Positions 9,460 through 19,096 of a DNA stretch of 64,000 bases are shown in pieces. Position 1 is the first letter of the stretch. Each line of letters starts with the position of its first letter. The stretch comes from Sphingobacterium populi. Lineage in GTDB: Bacteria > Bacteroidota > Bacteroidia > Sphingobacteriales > Sphingobacteriaceae. The stretch is from the NCBI RefSeq assembly GCF_001586775.1, contig NZ_LQXS01000003.1:372001-436000 (forward strand), given 5' to 3'. A program made the translations under genes and the position numbers. A model generated the notes under the pieces. The model searched no databases and had not been told where the DNA came from. It saw only the letters and a program-made list of their open reading frames with translations.

Positions 9460-10338
9460 TTAATCTTCGTATCCGAATCGTTTTAGGTAATTTTTCTTGC
9501 TTCGCCAGTCGGGCAATACTTTGACGAATAACTCCAAAAACACCTTACCGTCAATAAATGCTTCAATATCTTGGCGGGCGTATGTACCTACCTTCTTTAT
9601 CATCGCGCCAGCAGTACCGATGATAATGTTCTTTTGCGAATCTCTTTCTACAATGATCTCGGCTGCGATACGTGTTAGGTGGCCTTCTTCCTTGTAAGAC
9701 GTGACGACCACCTCGGTGCTGTACGGGATCTCTTTGTCATACAGTTTAAAAATCTTTTCACGAATCATCTCAGACACAAAGAAGCGAACGGATTTGTCGG
9801 TAAGCTCATCTTTCTCATAAAATGGCGGATGTATCGGTAGCTTTTCCTTGATATAAGCCATGATTCCGTCTACATTGTATCCATGCAGTGCCGAAAGGGC
9901 AAAAATCACATCAGGATTTACCTTTTCTTTCCAGAATGCTACCTTTGCCTTTACTTCTTCCTCCGATGATTTGTCTACTTTATTGATCAGTACGGCAACG
10001 GGAGATTCCGTTTTGCGCAGCTTTTCGATCACATCATTTTCGTCATAACGCTCGTGGATGTCGGTCACAAAAAGAATCACATCGGCATCGATAATCGATC
10101 CTTGCACAAAATTCATCATAGATTCTTGTAAGGAATAGTTGGGTTTGATCACGCCGGGCGTGTCTGAAAACACAATTTGGTAATCCTCCTCATTCACAAT
10201 ACCAATTATTCTATGCCGAGTAGTTTGCGCTTTGGGCGTGATGATAGACATCTTTTCGCCCACTAGAGCATTCATTAACGTCGATTTTCCCGCGTTAGGT
10301 TTTCCTATTATACTTACGAATCCAGCTTTATGAGACAT
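9460..10338 (-). CDS. era: GTPase Era
   Basis: Essential GTPase that binds the 3' end of 16S rRNA and assists 30S subunit maturation. G1 is GKPNAGKST (about 11-19), G2 lies near TTRHRIIG, G3 is SDTPGV and G4 is INKVDKSS. A KH domain follows in the last third, with AAEIIVERDSQKNIIIGTAGAMIKKVG split around the GxxG loop. The 292 residues match the family. A TACTTTTG box at 10368-10361 lies 22 bases before the ATG, so era and the tRNA gene are transcribed from overlapping divergent promoters. Confidence 0.96.
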   Translation of the reverse strand: MSHKAGFVSIIGKPNAGKSTLMNALVGEKMSIITPKAQTTRHRIIGIVNEEDYQIVFSDTPGVIKPNYSLQESMMNFVQGSIIDADVILFVTDIHERYDENDVIEKLRKTESPVAVLINKVDKSSEEEVKAKVAFWKEKVNPDVIFALSALHGYNVDGIMAYIKEKLPIHPPFYEKDELTDKSVRFFVSEMIREKIFKLYDKEIPYSTEVVVTSYKEEGHLTRIAAEIIVERDSQKNIIIGTAGAMIKKVGTYARQDIEAFIDGKVFLELFVKVLPDWRSKKNYLKRFGYED

Positions 10339-10352
10339 TTTTCATTTTTTAT

Positions 10353-10383
10353 TTGCATTTCAAAAGTACAAGTTATATCTTTG
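10353..10383 (+). promoter_or_regulatory. Promoter of the initiator tRNA gene
   Basis: TTG (10353-10355) and TATCTTTG (10376-10383) separated by 20 bases, matching the Bacteroidota -33/-7 consensus. It overlaps the divergent -7 box of era (10361-10368). The tRNA begins 67 bases downstream of the box. Confidence 0.8.
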
Positions 10384-10450
10384 TGAAACAATTCAGGAAA
10401 GCAATATCTGCGAATAACACCAAATAAACGCAGAATTTTTAAAAATATAT

Positions 10451-10523
<73 letters not shown>

Positions 10524-10528
10524 CAAAG

Positions 10529-10560
10529 AAGCCGTTCAGAGATGAACGGCTTTATTTTTT
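10529..10560 (+). terminator. Rho-independent terminator after tRNA-fMet
   Basis: A perfect 10-base stem (10529-10538 AAGCCGTTCA with 10543-10552), loop GAGA, followed at once by TTTATTTTTT. A textbook intrinsic terminator. Confidence 0.92.
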
Positions 10561-10703
10561 CTGGACCATTCTCTGATAAAATTCCTACCACACTTTAATT
10601 TTCCCATCCTTTACCTATATCTCTTAAATTTCCTTAATTTTATTTTTTTATTAACTTTTGGTTTATTTTTTGTTGCAATGTTATTAGCAAGTAATGCTGG
10701 GTT

Positions 10704-11501
10704 ATGAAAAGTATACTAAACAAGAATGTATTAATTACTGGAGGAGCTTCTGGTATCGGTAAAATTATGAGTCGGTTACTTTTAATTGAAGGTGCGCAAG
10801 TCATTATCTGGGATATCAATACAACTTTATTACAAGAAAGTATTGAAGAGCTTTCCGCCTACGGCCTTGTTTCTGGATATACGGTGGATATCGCGAATGT
10901 AGCGCACGTGCATCAATCTTTTGCGCAGGTAAAAGCAAAACATGGTATAGTCGATGTCTTAATCAATAATACTGGAATCGTTGTTGGCAAATATTTTCAT
11001 GAGCATAGTGCGGCAGATATTAATAACTCGATGAGTATTAATGCAATGGCACCAATGTATGTCACTCAATTATTCTTGCCAGATATGTTAGCACAAAATA
11101 GTGGATCGATATGCAATATTGCTTCTTCGGCTTCTTATGTATCGAATCCCAAAATGTCGGTATATGTTGCCAGCAAATGGGCAATGTTTGGTTGGTCAGA
11201 AAGTTTGCGTTTGGAGATGCAATTGCAGAAAAAGAATATTTCCGTGACAACGGTCACGCCTTATTATATGAATACCGGAATGTTTGATGGAGTGCGATCT
11301 TTAGTACCGATCCTAAATCCAGAAAAAGTGGCGAAGAAGATAGTGAAGAACATAAAATTAGGGAGGCCAATACTTAGTATGCCATGGAGCATGCAATTCG
11401 TGCGTTTTTTTCAGGGCATATTTCCCATCCGATTCTTTGATTGGTTTGTGGGTGGTGTATTAGGTATATATAAGACGATGAATGATTTTAAAGGACATTA
11501 A
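10704..11501 (+). CDS. SDR family oxidoreductase
   Basis: A 265-residue classical short-chain dehydrogenase/reductase using NAD(P). The cofactor loop is TGGASGIGK at about residues 12-20, the NNTG-like motif is LINNTGIV, and the catalytic residues are Ser in NIASSAS and Tyr/Lys in YVASK. The C-terminal WFVGGVLGIYKTM segment is hydrophobic and may touch the membrane. An aldehyde dehydrogenase gene starts 12 bases downstream, so the pair is probably one operon converting an alcohol or ketone and then an aldehyde. The substrate is not evident. An intergenic A/T-rich run upstream has no clear promoter match. Confidence 0.88.
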   Translation: MKSILNKNVLITGGASGIGKIMSRLLLIEGAQVIIWDINTTLLQESIEELSAYGLVSGYTVDIANVAHVHQSFAQVKAKHGIVDVLINNTGIVVGKYFHEHSAADINNSMSINAMAPMYVTQLFLPDMLAQNSGSICNIASSASYVSNPKMSVYVASKWAMFGWSESLRLEMQLQKKNISVTTVTPYYMNTGMFDGVRSLVPILNPEKVAKKIVKNIKLGRPILSMPWSMQFVRFFQGIFPIRFFDWFVGGVLGIYKTMNDFKGH

Positions 11502-11513
11502 ATAAGAATAATA

Positions 11514-12884
11514 ATGGAGTACAGTATCGAAAATATTGTTAATGATCAGCGGAACTTCTTCCGCAGTGGCGCAACGCGATCAATTGATTTTAGAGTACAG
11601 CAACTTAAAAAGTTGAGAAGTGTTATTAAGACCTACGAAGAAGAGATGGTCGAAGGAATTGCATTGGATTTCAAAAAATCGGAGTTCGATACCTATACTA
11701 ATGAGCTATCGATATTATACCACGATTTGGATGAGGCGATCAAAAAAATAAAAAGATGGAGCAAAGTGCAGCGCGTAGGTACTAACCTTCTCAATTTTCC
11801 AGCTCGTAGCTACATCATACCAGAGCCATTGGGTGTAGCACTCGTTATTGGTGCTTGGAATTATCCTTATCAGCTTTCTTTGGCGCCGATTATTCCAGCG
11901 ATAGCGGCTGGTTGTACAGTTATTTTGAAGCCAAGTGAAATCCCTAGCAATACCAGTCGAATTATGGCAAATATGATTGCCAATAATTTTGACCACAATT
12001 TTTTGGCGGTAGTCGAAGGCGATGTCGATACGACAACCGAATTGCTGGAGCAGCGCTTTGATAAGATTTTCTTTACTGGCAGTACCACAGTTGGCCGTGT
12101 CGTATATCAAGCGGCAGCAAAACACTTGACACCTGTCACATTGGAGCTGGGAGGCAAAAGTCCGGCCTTTATTACAGAAAATTGTTCCATGAAGATGTCT
12201 GTAAAGCGTTTAGTGTGGGCAAAACTCCTTAATTCTGGACAAACCTGTGTTGCGCCAGATTACATCATGGTACATCATTCTGTAGAAAAATCTTTTTTGG
12301 AGGCACTTAAAGTAGAAATAGAAAAGACTGATTATAGTTTGGAGGCAGGTACGATGGTTCAAATCATTAATGATAAAAATGTAGAACGCCTTGCAAAATT
12401 AATCGATCCAGCGAAAATACACTACGGTGGCCAAGTGGATCGCACTAACCGCTTTGTGGAACCAACTGTTTTAAAGGGCGTAAGTTTTGATGATCCGGTA
12501 ATGCAGGAAGAAGTTTTTGGTCCGATACTTCCTGTGATCGTTTATCACGATTTGTCGGATGCTATCCAACAGGTAAAAGATCTTCCCCGTCCACTTTCGT
12601 GTTATGTGTTTACCCATGACGATCAAATCAAGGAGCGTGTTCTTCGTGAGTTATCTTTTGGCGGTGGAGCGGTTAACGATGCCATGATGCATATAAGTAA
12701 TCCGAAGTTACCATTTGGTGGCGTGGGAAATAGCGGAATGGGCGCATACCATGGTGAAGCTGGTTTCAAAAGCTTTACGCATTACAAAAGTATACTTGAT
12801 AAACCGACTTGGTTGGAATTTGGCATGAAATATTATCCGCAAACACCGACCAAATTAAAGTGGATCAAGAGATTGTTGGGGTAA
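11514..12884 (+). CDS. Aldehyde dehydrogenase family protein (ALDH3-like)
   Basis: A 456-residue NAD(P)-dependent aldehyde dehydrogenase. The length, shorter than typical ALDH1/2 enzymes, and the segments PLGVALVIGAWNYPYQL and LPFGGVGNSGMGAYHG point to the ALDH3 branch that oxidises medium- and long-chain fatty aldehydes. The catalytic Glu lies in LELGGKSPAF and the nucleophilic Cys in NSGQTCVAPDY (about residue 244). It probably acts after the SDR enzyme encoded 12 bases upstream. No signal peptide. Natural substrate unknown. Confidence 0.9.
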   Translation: MEYSIENIVNDQRNFFRSGATRSIDFRVQQLKKLRSVIKTYEEEMVEGIALDFKKSEFDTYTNELSILYHDLDEAIKKIKRWSKVQRVGTNLLNFPARSYIIPEPLGVALVIGAWNYPYQLSLAPIIPAIAAGCTVILKPSEIPSNTSRIMANMIANNFDHNFLAVVEGDVDTTTELLEQRFDKIFFTGSTTVGRVVYQAAAKHLTPVTLELGGKSPAFITENCSMKMSVKRLVWAKLLNSGQTCVAPDYIMVHHSVEKSFLEALKVEIEKTDYSLEAGTMVQIINDKNVERLAKLIDPAKIHYGGQVDRTNRFVEPTVLKGVSFDDPVMQEEVFGPILPVIVYHDLSDAIQQVKDLPRPLSCYVFTHDDQIKERVLRELSFGGGAVNDAMMHISNPKLPFGGVGNSGMGAYHGEAGFKSFTHYKSILDKPTWLEFGMKYYPQTPTKLKWIKRLLG

Positions 12885-12993
12885 TATAGAGACAGAGTTA
12901 GGCGAACAGATCTTATTAGCGCTAAATGTAGTTAAGAGAATGATTCAAGCCGTGATCTAATCGGTAAAGAATATGAAATTGCACTAATTATCA

Positions 12994-14223
12994 TTAAATG
13001 ATTCGTGCGCTATAACGGATAGATTTGCGCGCTTTTGTCAGTTCATCCATATTTATAGCATTTCGAAAATCATTATCTGTTGCAGTTTGAATATTATCAA
13101 GGTCTTCTTTTATCTGGTTACGTAAATTATCTTCTGTAATGCCAATGACAGCTGCTTCGTCCAATGCCGCTTTGATCTTTTCAGTGTATTGCTCGGTGTA
13201 ACGATTATGTTTACTGTATTGGAATTCAAGTTGGTTTATTATGCCCACAAATTCTTCCAGACGGTTATTAGCATCTTTTAAGTCGTTGCCTTTATCAGTA
13301 ACGAGCATCTGGTCATAATTTACTTTATTTCCGGATCGGTTATCTTGCTCGAATTGGCTGAATTGATTCACTATATAATTCTGATCTAAGCGTAGAAATA
13401 AGGCGTTGAGGTATTCGTCAATACTTTGTTTGTCGCCTCTCGGCTCAAGTTCTAACCCCACCTTTTCAGCAAAATACCGCACTTGATCGTACAAATTTCG
13501 TTGCAGTAGCGCTAATTCTTGACGCTGAATATTGAGGTTGTAATCAAATTCTGTATTGGCTTCTGCCAATAAGTTGTAAAAGCGGATATAGCCATTCAAT
13601 TCATTTTCCATTTTGGCAATGGTGGCCTGATCCACATCATCAGTCATAATACTCGTGCTTCGCAAAAATCCCATGACACTACTAGTCAGCTGTGCTGCAG
13701 GAGATACGACAGGAATAGCGCTTACAATAGGATTTTTGGCAATGGATGTCACGCCATCGTATATTTTGGAAGCCATGTTTCGCTTTTTGGGTTTCACATT
13801 ATCTTCGACAAGTGATACCACTTTTTGATCAAAGCGAAAGCCTAACTTATCGCTTTCTGGATTTCCCAATTCCTTTACCAACGGCTCGAACAAACGGCTT
13901 GATTGATAATTTTTCATGCTTTGAATTTTAGTATGCAGCAGGCGATAGGCATTGGTGGCATTTTCTAGGTTTTGGCGTACAATTGAGTATTTGTTTTGCG
14001 CATCCAGATCCTTGCTTGCCATCAGCGTATTGATGTTTTCAGTATTGTTCTTGAGTTCGCGCGTCAGGCTTTCCACTTGCTTAGTGAGCAGTGCAATAGT
14101 CTGCGCGTCTTCGTTACGTATGCCAGCGGTATTGTTTTCAGATAGAGTGGTATCCTGCACTTGGCCTCTAGCAGAAAAGTAGAGCCCATACATCACTATT
14201 AATACATAAATGTTTTTCTTCAT
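12994..14223 (-). CDS. Secreted or periplasmic helical protein of unknown function
   Basis: I do not recognise this 409-residue protein. Residues 1-20 look like a signal peptide (cleavage near SARGQ). Residues 35-110 are predicted coiled coil, rich in Q, N, L and E with heptad spacing. A hydrophobic patch around residues 158-190 (IAKNPIVSAIPVVSPAAQL, then SSVMGFL) interrupts a largely helical, charged remainder. Long helices around one hydrophobic hairpin recall helical pore-forming proteins, but this is only an architectural likeness. No operon partner: the neighbours on each side are on the other strand. Confidence 0.7.
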   Translation of the reverse strand: MKKNIYVLIVMYGLYFSARGQVQDTTLSENNTAGIRNEDAQTIALLTKQVESLTRELKNNTENINTLMASKDLDAQNKYSIVRQNLENATNAYRLLHTKIQSMKNYQSSRLFEPLVKELGNPESDKLGFRFDQKVVSLVEDNVKPKKRNMASKIYDGVTSIAKNPIVSAIPVVSPAAQLTSSVMGFLRSTSIMTDDVDQATIAKMENELNGYIRFYNLLAEANTEFDYNLNIQRQELALLQRNLYDQVRYFAEKVGLELEPRGDKQSIDEYLNALFLRLDQNYIVNQFSQFEQDNRSGNKVNYDQMLVTDKGNDLKDANNRLEEFVGIINQLEFQYSKHNRYTEQYTEKIKAALDEAAVIGITEDNLRNQIKEDLDNIQTATDNDFRNAINMDELTKARKSIRYSARII

Positions 14224-14375
14224 TGCCGTATAATTTTGGACTGTAGATGATATAATCCATTGAGTGGATTCCTTTTACAACAAATTAATGCGTGAGCTGT
14301 TTTACATGCAGTCGTTTTGTTGTGGATAAGCACACTGTTCGCTACAATTTTGGGATTAAATGTTAATTTTACATC

Positions 14376-15710
14376 ATGTCAACGATATTAATAAAGAATG
14401 CACAAGTCGTCAATGAAGGCGAAATCAAAGTACAGGATATATTCATTAAGGATGGTCGCATCGAGCAAATTGCACCAAGCATTGATAAGATTGCTACACA
14501 GGAAATCGATGCAGATGGGTTGCACTTACTGCCGGGATTGATCGACGATCAGGTTCATTTTCGCGAGCCAGGTCTTACATATAAAGCGGACATATTTACA
14601 GAAAGCCGTGCGGCGGTAGCAGGAGGTACGACCTCCTTCATGGAAATGCCGAATACAGTACCCAATACTTTGACACAAAAATTATTGCAAGATAAATATG
14701 ATATTGGTCAGGATAGTTCTTTAGCAAACTATTCCTTCTTCATGGGAGCAGGCAATGATAATCTAGAAGAAGTGTTGAAAACCAATCCGCGTGATGTTTG
14801 TGGGATTAAAGTTTTTATGGGTTCATCTACCGGCAATATGTTGGTAGATAATGAAACCGCACTGGCTAATATTTTTCAGAATGCGCCAACGCTGGTAGCC
14901 ACACACTGTGAAGACGAGACCACAATTCGCACTAATCTGGCTGAGTATAAGGAAAGGTACGGAGAAGATATTACGATAAATATGCATCCCGCTATTCGCT
15001 CAGAAGAAGCCTGTTATTTATCTTCTTCGAAAGCGATCGAATTGGCGCTAAGGTACGATACGCGCTTACATATATTGCATATTTCAACGGGCAAAGAAAC
15101 GCATTTGTTTAGCAATGATATTCCTTTAGAAAAAAAGCGTATCACTGCAGAAGCATGTGTGCATCACCTGTGGTTTTCAGATGCAGATTATGCCAGCAAG
15201 GGCAACTTAATAAAATGGAACCCAGCCGTGAAGACAGCAGCCGATCGTGAAGAAATCTGGCGCGCCGTGCTGGATGGTCGTATTGATGTGATCGCGACGG
15301 ATCATGCTCCGCACACTTTAGAAGAAAAAACACAACCGTATTTGCAAGCGCCATCAGGCGGTCCATTGGTGCAGCATGCTTTACAAGCCTTGTTAGATCA
15401 GGTAAAGCAAGGCCGATTGACGCTAGAACAGCTAGTTCAAAAGACAGCACACAACACAGCGCGCTGTTTTCAAATCGAACAACGTGGTTTTATCCGCGAA
15501 GGATATTGGGCAGATATGGTATTGGTGGATTTGAATAAGTCATACACCGTTACGAAGGAAAATATTTTGTCGAAATGTAAATGGTCGCCATTCGAAGGAC
15601 ATACATTTAGCGCGACTATCGAACACACGATCGTGTCGGGAAATGTGGCCTTTTCAAGCGGCAAAATACAGGAAGTCGGATCTGGTCATCGGATGCTTTT
15701 TGATCGTTAA
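14376..15710 (+). CDS. pyrC: Dihydroorotase
   Basis: Zinc-dependent amidohydrolase that cyclises carbamoyl-aspartate to dihydroorotate in pyrimidine synthesis. The metal motif is LIDDQVHFREPG (His-x-His varied to Q-V-H-F, as in many Bacteroidota members), with GIKVFMGSS in place of the carboxylated-lysine region and IATDHAPH carrying the late catalytic Asp. At 444 residues it belongs to the longer dihydroorotase group. It stands apart from other pyr genes; the next gene is an M14 peptidase 66 bases downstream. Confidence 0.9.
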   Translation: MSTILIKNAQVVNEGEIKVQDIFIKDGRIEQIAPSIDKIATQEIDADGLHLLPGLIDDQVHFREPGLTYKADIFTESRAAVAGGTTSFMEMPNTVPNTLTQKLLQDKYDIGQDSSLANYSFFMGAGNDNLEEVLKTNPRDVCGIKVFMGSSTGNMLVDNETALANIFQNAPTLVATHCEDETTIRTNLAEYKERYGEDITINMHPAIRSEEACYLSSSKAIELALRYDTRLHILHISTGKETHLFSNDIPLEKKRITAEACVHHLWFSDADYASKGNLIKWNPAVKTAADREEIWRAVLDGRIDVIATDHAPHTLEEKTQPYLQAPSGGPLVQHALQALLDQVKQGRLTLEQLVQKTAHNTARCFQIEQRGFIREGYWADMVLVDLNKSYTVTKENILSKCKWSPFEGHTFSATIEHTIVSGNVAFSSGKIQEVGSGHRMLFDR

Positions 15711-15776
15711 TAAGAACATAATATCCTAAAGCCTACGGGTTGGTGGACAGTGATGCATAAAGTAATTGAAAATGCC

Positions 15777-17297
15777 ATGAGTAAAAGTATTTTGTCTGTA
15801 GTCCTGCTCGGAATTTTGGCCGTCAGCTGCCAGCAAGTCGATAAAACGGTTACTGCGTTTAAAAAAGATTATTCATCAGCTATGACGCTAACTACCACGC
15901 AATGGGATTCCTTGTTTGCAACATATCAGGAACCTGCAATTCAACACCGTCGTTTTAAGCACCACGAAGTCGACTCGCTCGTACAGCAGCACGCTCAAAA
16001 AGGTGTTTTGCAGGTAGAGCACATCGGTGCATCAGTCATGGGGCGATCCATTTCTGAGTTGACGTATGGCGACGGCGCGATTAAAGTAATGCTATGGTCG
16101 CAGATGCATGGCGACGAGCCCACCGCTACCATGGCACTATTGGATATTTTTAATTTTTTAGAAGGCTCAAGTGATCATGGCGATTCTTTGCGGAATCTGT
16201 TGAAAAGCAAGTTGCAGATTCACTTTATCCCTATGCTAAATCCCGATGGCGCTGAAATATACAATCGGCGCAACGCGCAAAGCGTAGATCTGAACCGCGA
16301 CGCGCGTGCGCAGCAGACAGTGGAAGGCAAGCTGCTCGCCGCTCGAGCCGATGCAGTAAAACCAGAATTTGGTTTTAATCTGCATGATCAATCGATTTAT
16401 TATCACGTGCCCGAAACGCAAAATCCGGTTACCATCTCCTTATTAGCACCAGCATATAACCGCGATCGTGATATCAACGATACACGCGGCAATGCTATGA
16501 AGCTGATTGCAGGAATACAACAAATGGTACATCGCTACGTGCCCGATGCCGTAGCTAAATATGACGATACGCATTCGCCACGTGGCTTCGGCGATAATTT
16601 TCAGAAATGGGGAGCAGCTACCGTACTAATTGAGTCGGGCGGCCTTAAAGGAGATGTAGAAAAGCAGCAAATTCGCAAGCTCAATTTTATAATCATCCTC
16701 AATGCTTTGATGCAGATCGCAGAAGGTAGCTATGAGCAATATGATATCTCGGAGTACGAACGCATTCCTTTTAACGGCTCTTCGTTATTACACGATGTTT
16801 ACATCCATGATCTCGAGATCGGTTCAGATTCTATTCCACTGCGCACAGATATCGCTATTCGTCGAGCAGAGAATACCGTTGGTCGTGATTATTTTGTGCG
16901 CGGCTGGGTAGAAGATTTGGGGGATTTGCAAGAATCATTCGGGTACGACCAAGTGGATGCTTCCAAACTCCATTTTGTGCAAGGTAAAGTATCTGACAGG
17001 ACCATCACTTCCGTAAAAGATTTGTCACGACAACAGGCATTTGATCTGCTTAAGCAGGGTTTTATGGCGATACATATCAAACCTGGATTGATGGGAAATG
17101 CCGAACAATTTCACAATCTGCCAATACAAATTTTTTCGCAACCTAACTTTTTCACCACGTCCCGGATCGATTTAGGCGGGACAGCGAATTTTTATCTAGC
17201 GGACGAATCTGGGAAACTGTGTTTTGCAGTGCTGAATGGATATCTAATCGACTTGAATCAACCGTTAAAAGAAACCTTCAAAAATCGCGTGCTCTGA
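15777..17297 (+). CDS. M14 family zinc carboxypeptidase, lipoprotein
   Basis: Zinc metallocarboxypeptidase-like enzyme exported as a lipoprotein. The ATG at 15777 gives MSKSILSVVLLGILAVSC with lipobox LAVSC; an ATG at 15750 would add nine residues. Zinc ligands and active-site residues are all visible: HGDE (first His and Glu), LNRD (Asn-Arg of the substrate pocket), FNLHDQ (second His) and VLIESGG (catalytic Glu). It likely trims peptides or cell-wall fragments in the periplasm or at the surface. It is the first of three M14 genes in a row and the most normal of them. Confidence 0.87.
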   Translation: MSKSILSVVLLGILAVSCQQVDKTVTAFKKDYSSAMTLTTTQWDSLFATYQEPAIQHRRFKHHEVDSLVQQHAQKGVLQVEHIGASVMGRSISELTYGDGAIKVMLWSQMHGDEPTATMALLDIFNFLEGSSDHGDSLRNLLKSKLQIHFIPMLNPDGAEIYNRRNAQSVDLNRDARAQQTVEGKLLAARADAVKPEFGFNLHDQSIYYHVPETQNPVTISLLAPAYNRDRDINDTRGNAMKLIAGIQQMVHRYVPDAVAKYDDTHSPRGFGDNFQKWGAATVLIESGGLKGDVEKQQIRKLNFIIILNALMQIAEGSYEQYDISEYERIPFNGSSLLHDVYIHDLEIGSDSIPLRTDIAIRRAENTVGRDYFVRGWVEDLGDLQESFGYDQVDASKLHFVQGKVSDRTITSVKDLSRQQAFDLLKQGFMAIHIKPGLMGNAEQFHNLPIQIFSQPNFFTTSRIDLGGTANFYLADESGKLCFAVLNGYLIDLNQPLKETFKNRVL

Positions 17298-17304
17298 GCA
17301 CGCG
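17286..17304 (+). terminator. Hairpin at the end of the first M14 gene
   Basis: CGCGTGCT (17286-17293) pairs with AGCACGCG (17297-17304) around a 3-base loop; the TGA stop is inside it. The downstream tract (GATTTATTTT after about 8 bases) is only moderately T-rich, so termination may be partial. Confidence 0.5.
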
Positions 17305-17440
17305 GTAAACGATTTATTTTATAACTTGGGATAGCCAACTGAATCGCTATCTTATATGGTTTATTCCATGTATAAAGGGGCATTCGCCGAGTGCTCGATG
17401 TACAAGCAATATTTGGCTATATACATGAAAACCATTATTA

Positions 17441-19081
17441 ATGAATCGTATCATTTTCCTTTATCTGGGCATCCTGTCCTTGTGCTGTAGCCAAGCGTAC
17501 GCACAGACACAATCGGATTACAGCAATAAGCAGCAGCTTGCGCAACGCGTACAATACTTAGCATCTCGGTATCCGAAATGGGTAAAAGCTACATCCATGA
17601 CCAAAACACTAGGCGGGTCCGACATTTGGATGCTTACCATTGGTAGCGGAGCGGCGGAGCAAAAGCCAGCAGTTGCTATTGTTGGCGGCGTATCTGGGAA
17701 GCATCTTTTGGGGGTAGAACTAGCCGTTGGATTTGCAGAAAAATTACTGGCAAATGCTGAACAGGATAGCATTCGAGCCTTATTAGAACGGCAAACGTTT
17801 TATGTATTCCCCAATATGAGTCCGGACGCAACAGAGCAATACTTTGCCCAACTACAATATGAGCGTATCGGCAATGCACGTCCGCTAGATTACGACCGTG
17901 ATGGTCATAAAGGAGAAGATGGATACGATGATCTAGATGGAGATGGTAAAATCACTTGGATGCGTGTGGCTGATCCGAGCGGTGGTTATATAGCCAATCC
18001 CAATGATCCACGATCCATGGTGCTGGCCGATCCAGCCAAAAATCAGCGTGGACAATATCAGGTGTACACCGAGGGAGTAGACAACGATAAAGATGGGCTG
18101 TTTAATGAAGATGGTGAAGAAGGCGTAGCTTTCAATAAAAATAACACTTATAACTACAAGAATTTCCAACCGGCTGCGGGAGAGCATGCCGTATCCGAAT
18201 TAGAAAATAGAGCTTTATACGACTTCCTTTACGATGCATTCAATGTATACGCAGTTGTTTCTTTTGGTCCGGAGAACAACCTTGCAGCGCCAAATCAAGC
18301 TGGGCGAGGAAGCGAATCAGATGCATCTTCGGGCAGTCGCCGTCCGGGAGGTCGTAAAATTACCAGCTGGTCAACACGCGATGCACAGGTCAACGCTGCG
18401 GTGTCTGAAATTTACAAGGACAGAGTGCAGCTGGGTGACGCACCGACGCACAATGCCGAAGATGGAAATTTTGCGGATTGGGCGTACTATCATTATGGAA
18501 GATTCAGTTTTTCTACACCTGGATGGTGGGTGTCATCTACTGAAAAAGATCCGGTAGCTTCTTATTTAAAGTGGGCTGATGCCAAGGGAATAACTACGGG
18601 TTATACACCGTGGACAGCGATCCAACATCCTGATTTTCCCAACAAAACCGTAGAAGTTGGCGGTATTCACCCATTTGTATTGTACAATCCACCTTTTAAT
18701 ATGGTCGATAGCTTGATCGCCAAGCACACCGACTTTGTGATCAAACTTACAGATATGGCACCGATTATTGATATTGTCGATGTCACGACCGATAAATTGG
18801 AGGGTGGACTAACTCGAGTTTCGGTCAAAGTGATCAATAAAGGAGCATTTCCGACCCTTACACAAGTTGGTGAACGTAGTTATTTTCTAAAGCAGTTGGC
18901 AGTAGAACTAACAATCGGTAGCACACAGAAACTCTTGAGTGGCAAATCGCGGCAAACAATCGCTGCATTAGGCGGACATGGATTTACCGAGTTGTCCTGG
19001 TTGATCCAAGGTAGTGGCAAATTGTCTATCGAAGCAGGCAGCCCATCTAGCGGTAAGAAAACGATCAATTTATCACTCTAA
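17441..19081 (+). CDS. M14-like protein lacking zinc ligands (probable pseudo-peptidase)
   Basis: A 546-residue secreted protein (signal peptide 1-22, cleavage near AYAQ) clearly homologous to the next gene: shared LGGSDIWMLTIG/LLTIS region, two calcium-type DxDxDG segments (YDRDGHKGEDGYDDLDGDG near 151-169 and DNDKDG near 214-219) and the IEIGG-like VEVGG. The M14 zinc motif HxxE is replaced by S85-G-K-H88, the third ligand His in SFH is G276 (SFGPENN), and NRDW is NKNN. The general Glu appears kept. It is therefore probably not an active carboxypeptidase and may bind peptide or glycan, or partner with its neighbour, which starts 15 bases downstream. Confidence 0.8.
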   Translation: MNRIIFLYLGILSLCCSQAYAQTQSDYSNKQQLAQRVQYLASRYPKWVKATSMTKTLGGSDIWMLTIGSGAAEQKPAVAIVGGVSGKHLLGVELAVGFAEKLLANAEQDSIRALLERQTFYVFPNMSPDATEQYFAQLQYERIGNARPLDYDRDGHKGEDGYDDLDGDGKITWMRVADPSGGYIANPNDPRSMVLADPAKNQRGQYQVYTEGVDNDKDGLFNEDGEEGVAFNKNNTYNYKNFQPAAGEHAVSELENRALYDFLYDAFNVYAVVSFGPENNLAAPNQAGRGSESDASSGSRRPGGRKITSWSTRDAQVNAAVSEIYKDRVQLGDAPTHNAEDGNFADWAYYHYGRFSFSTPGWWVSSTEKDPVASYLKWADAKGITTGYTPWTAIQHPDFPNKTVEVGGIHPFVLYNPPFNMVDSLIAKHTDFVIKLTDMAPIIDIVDVTTDKLEGGLTRVSVKVINKGAFPTLTQVGERSYFLKQLAVELTIGSTQKLLSGKSRQTIAALGGHGFTELSWLIQGSGKLSIEAGSPSSGKKTINLSL

Positions 19082-19096
19082 TTTGCGACAGTAATC

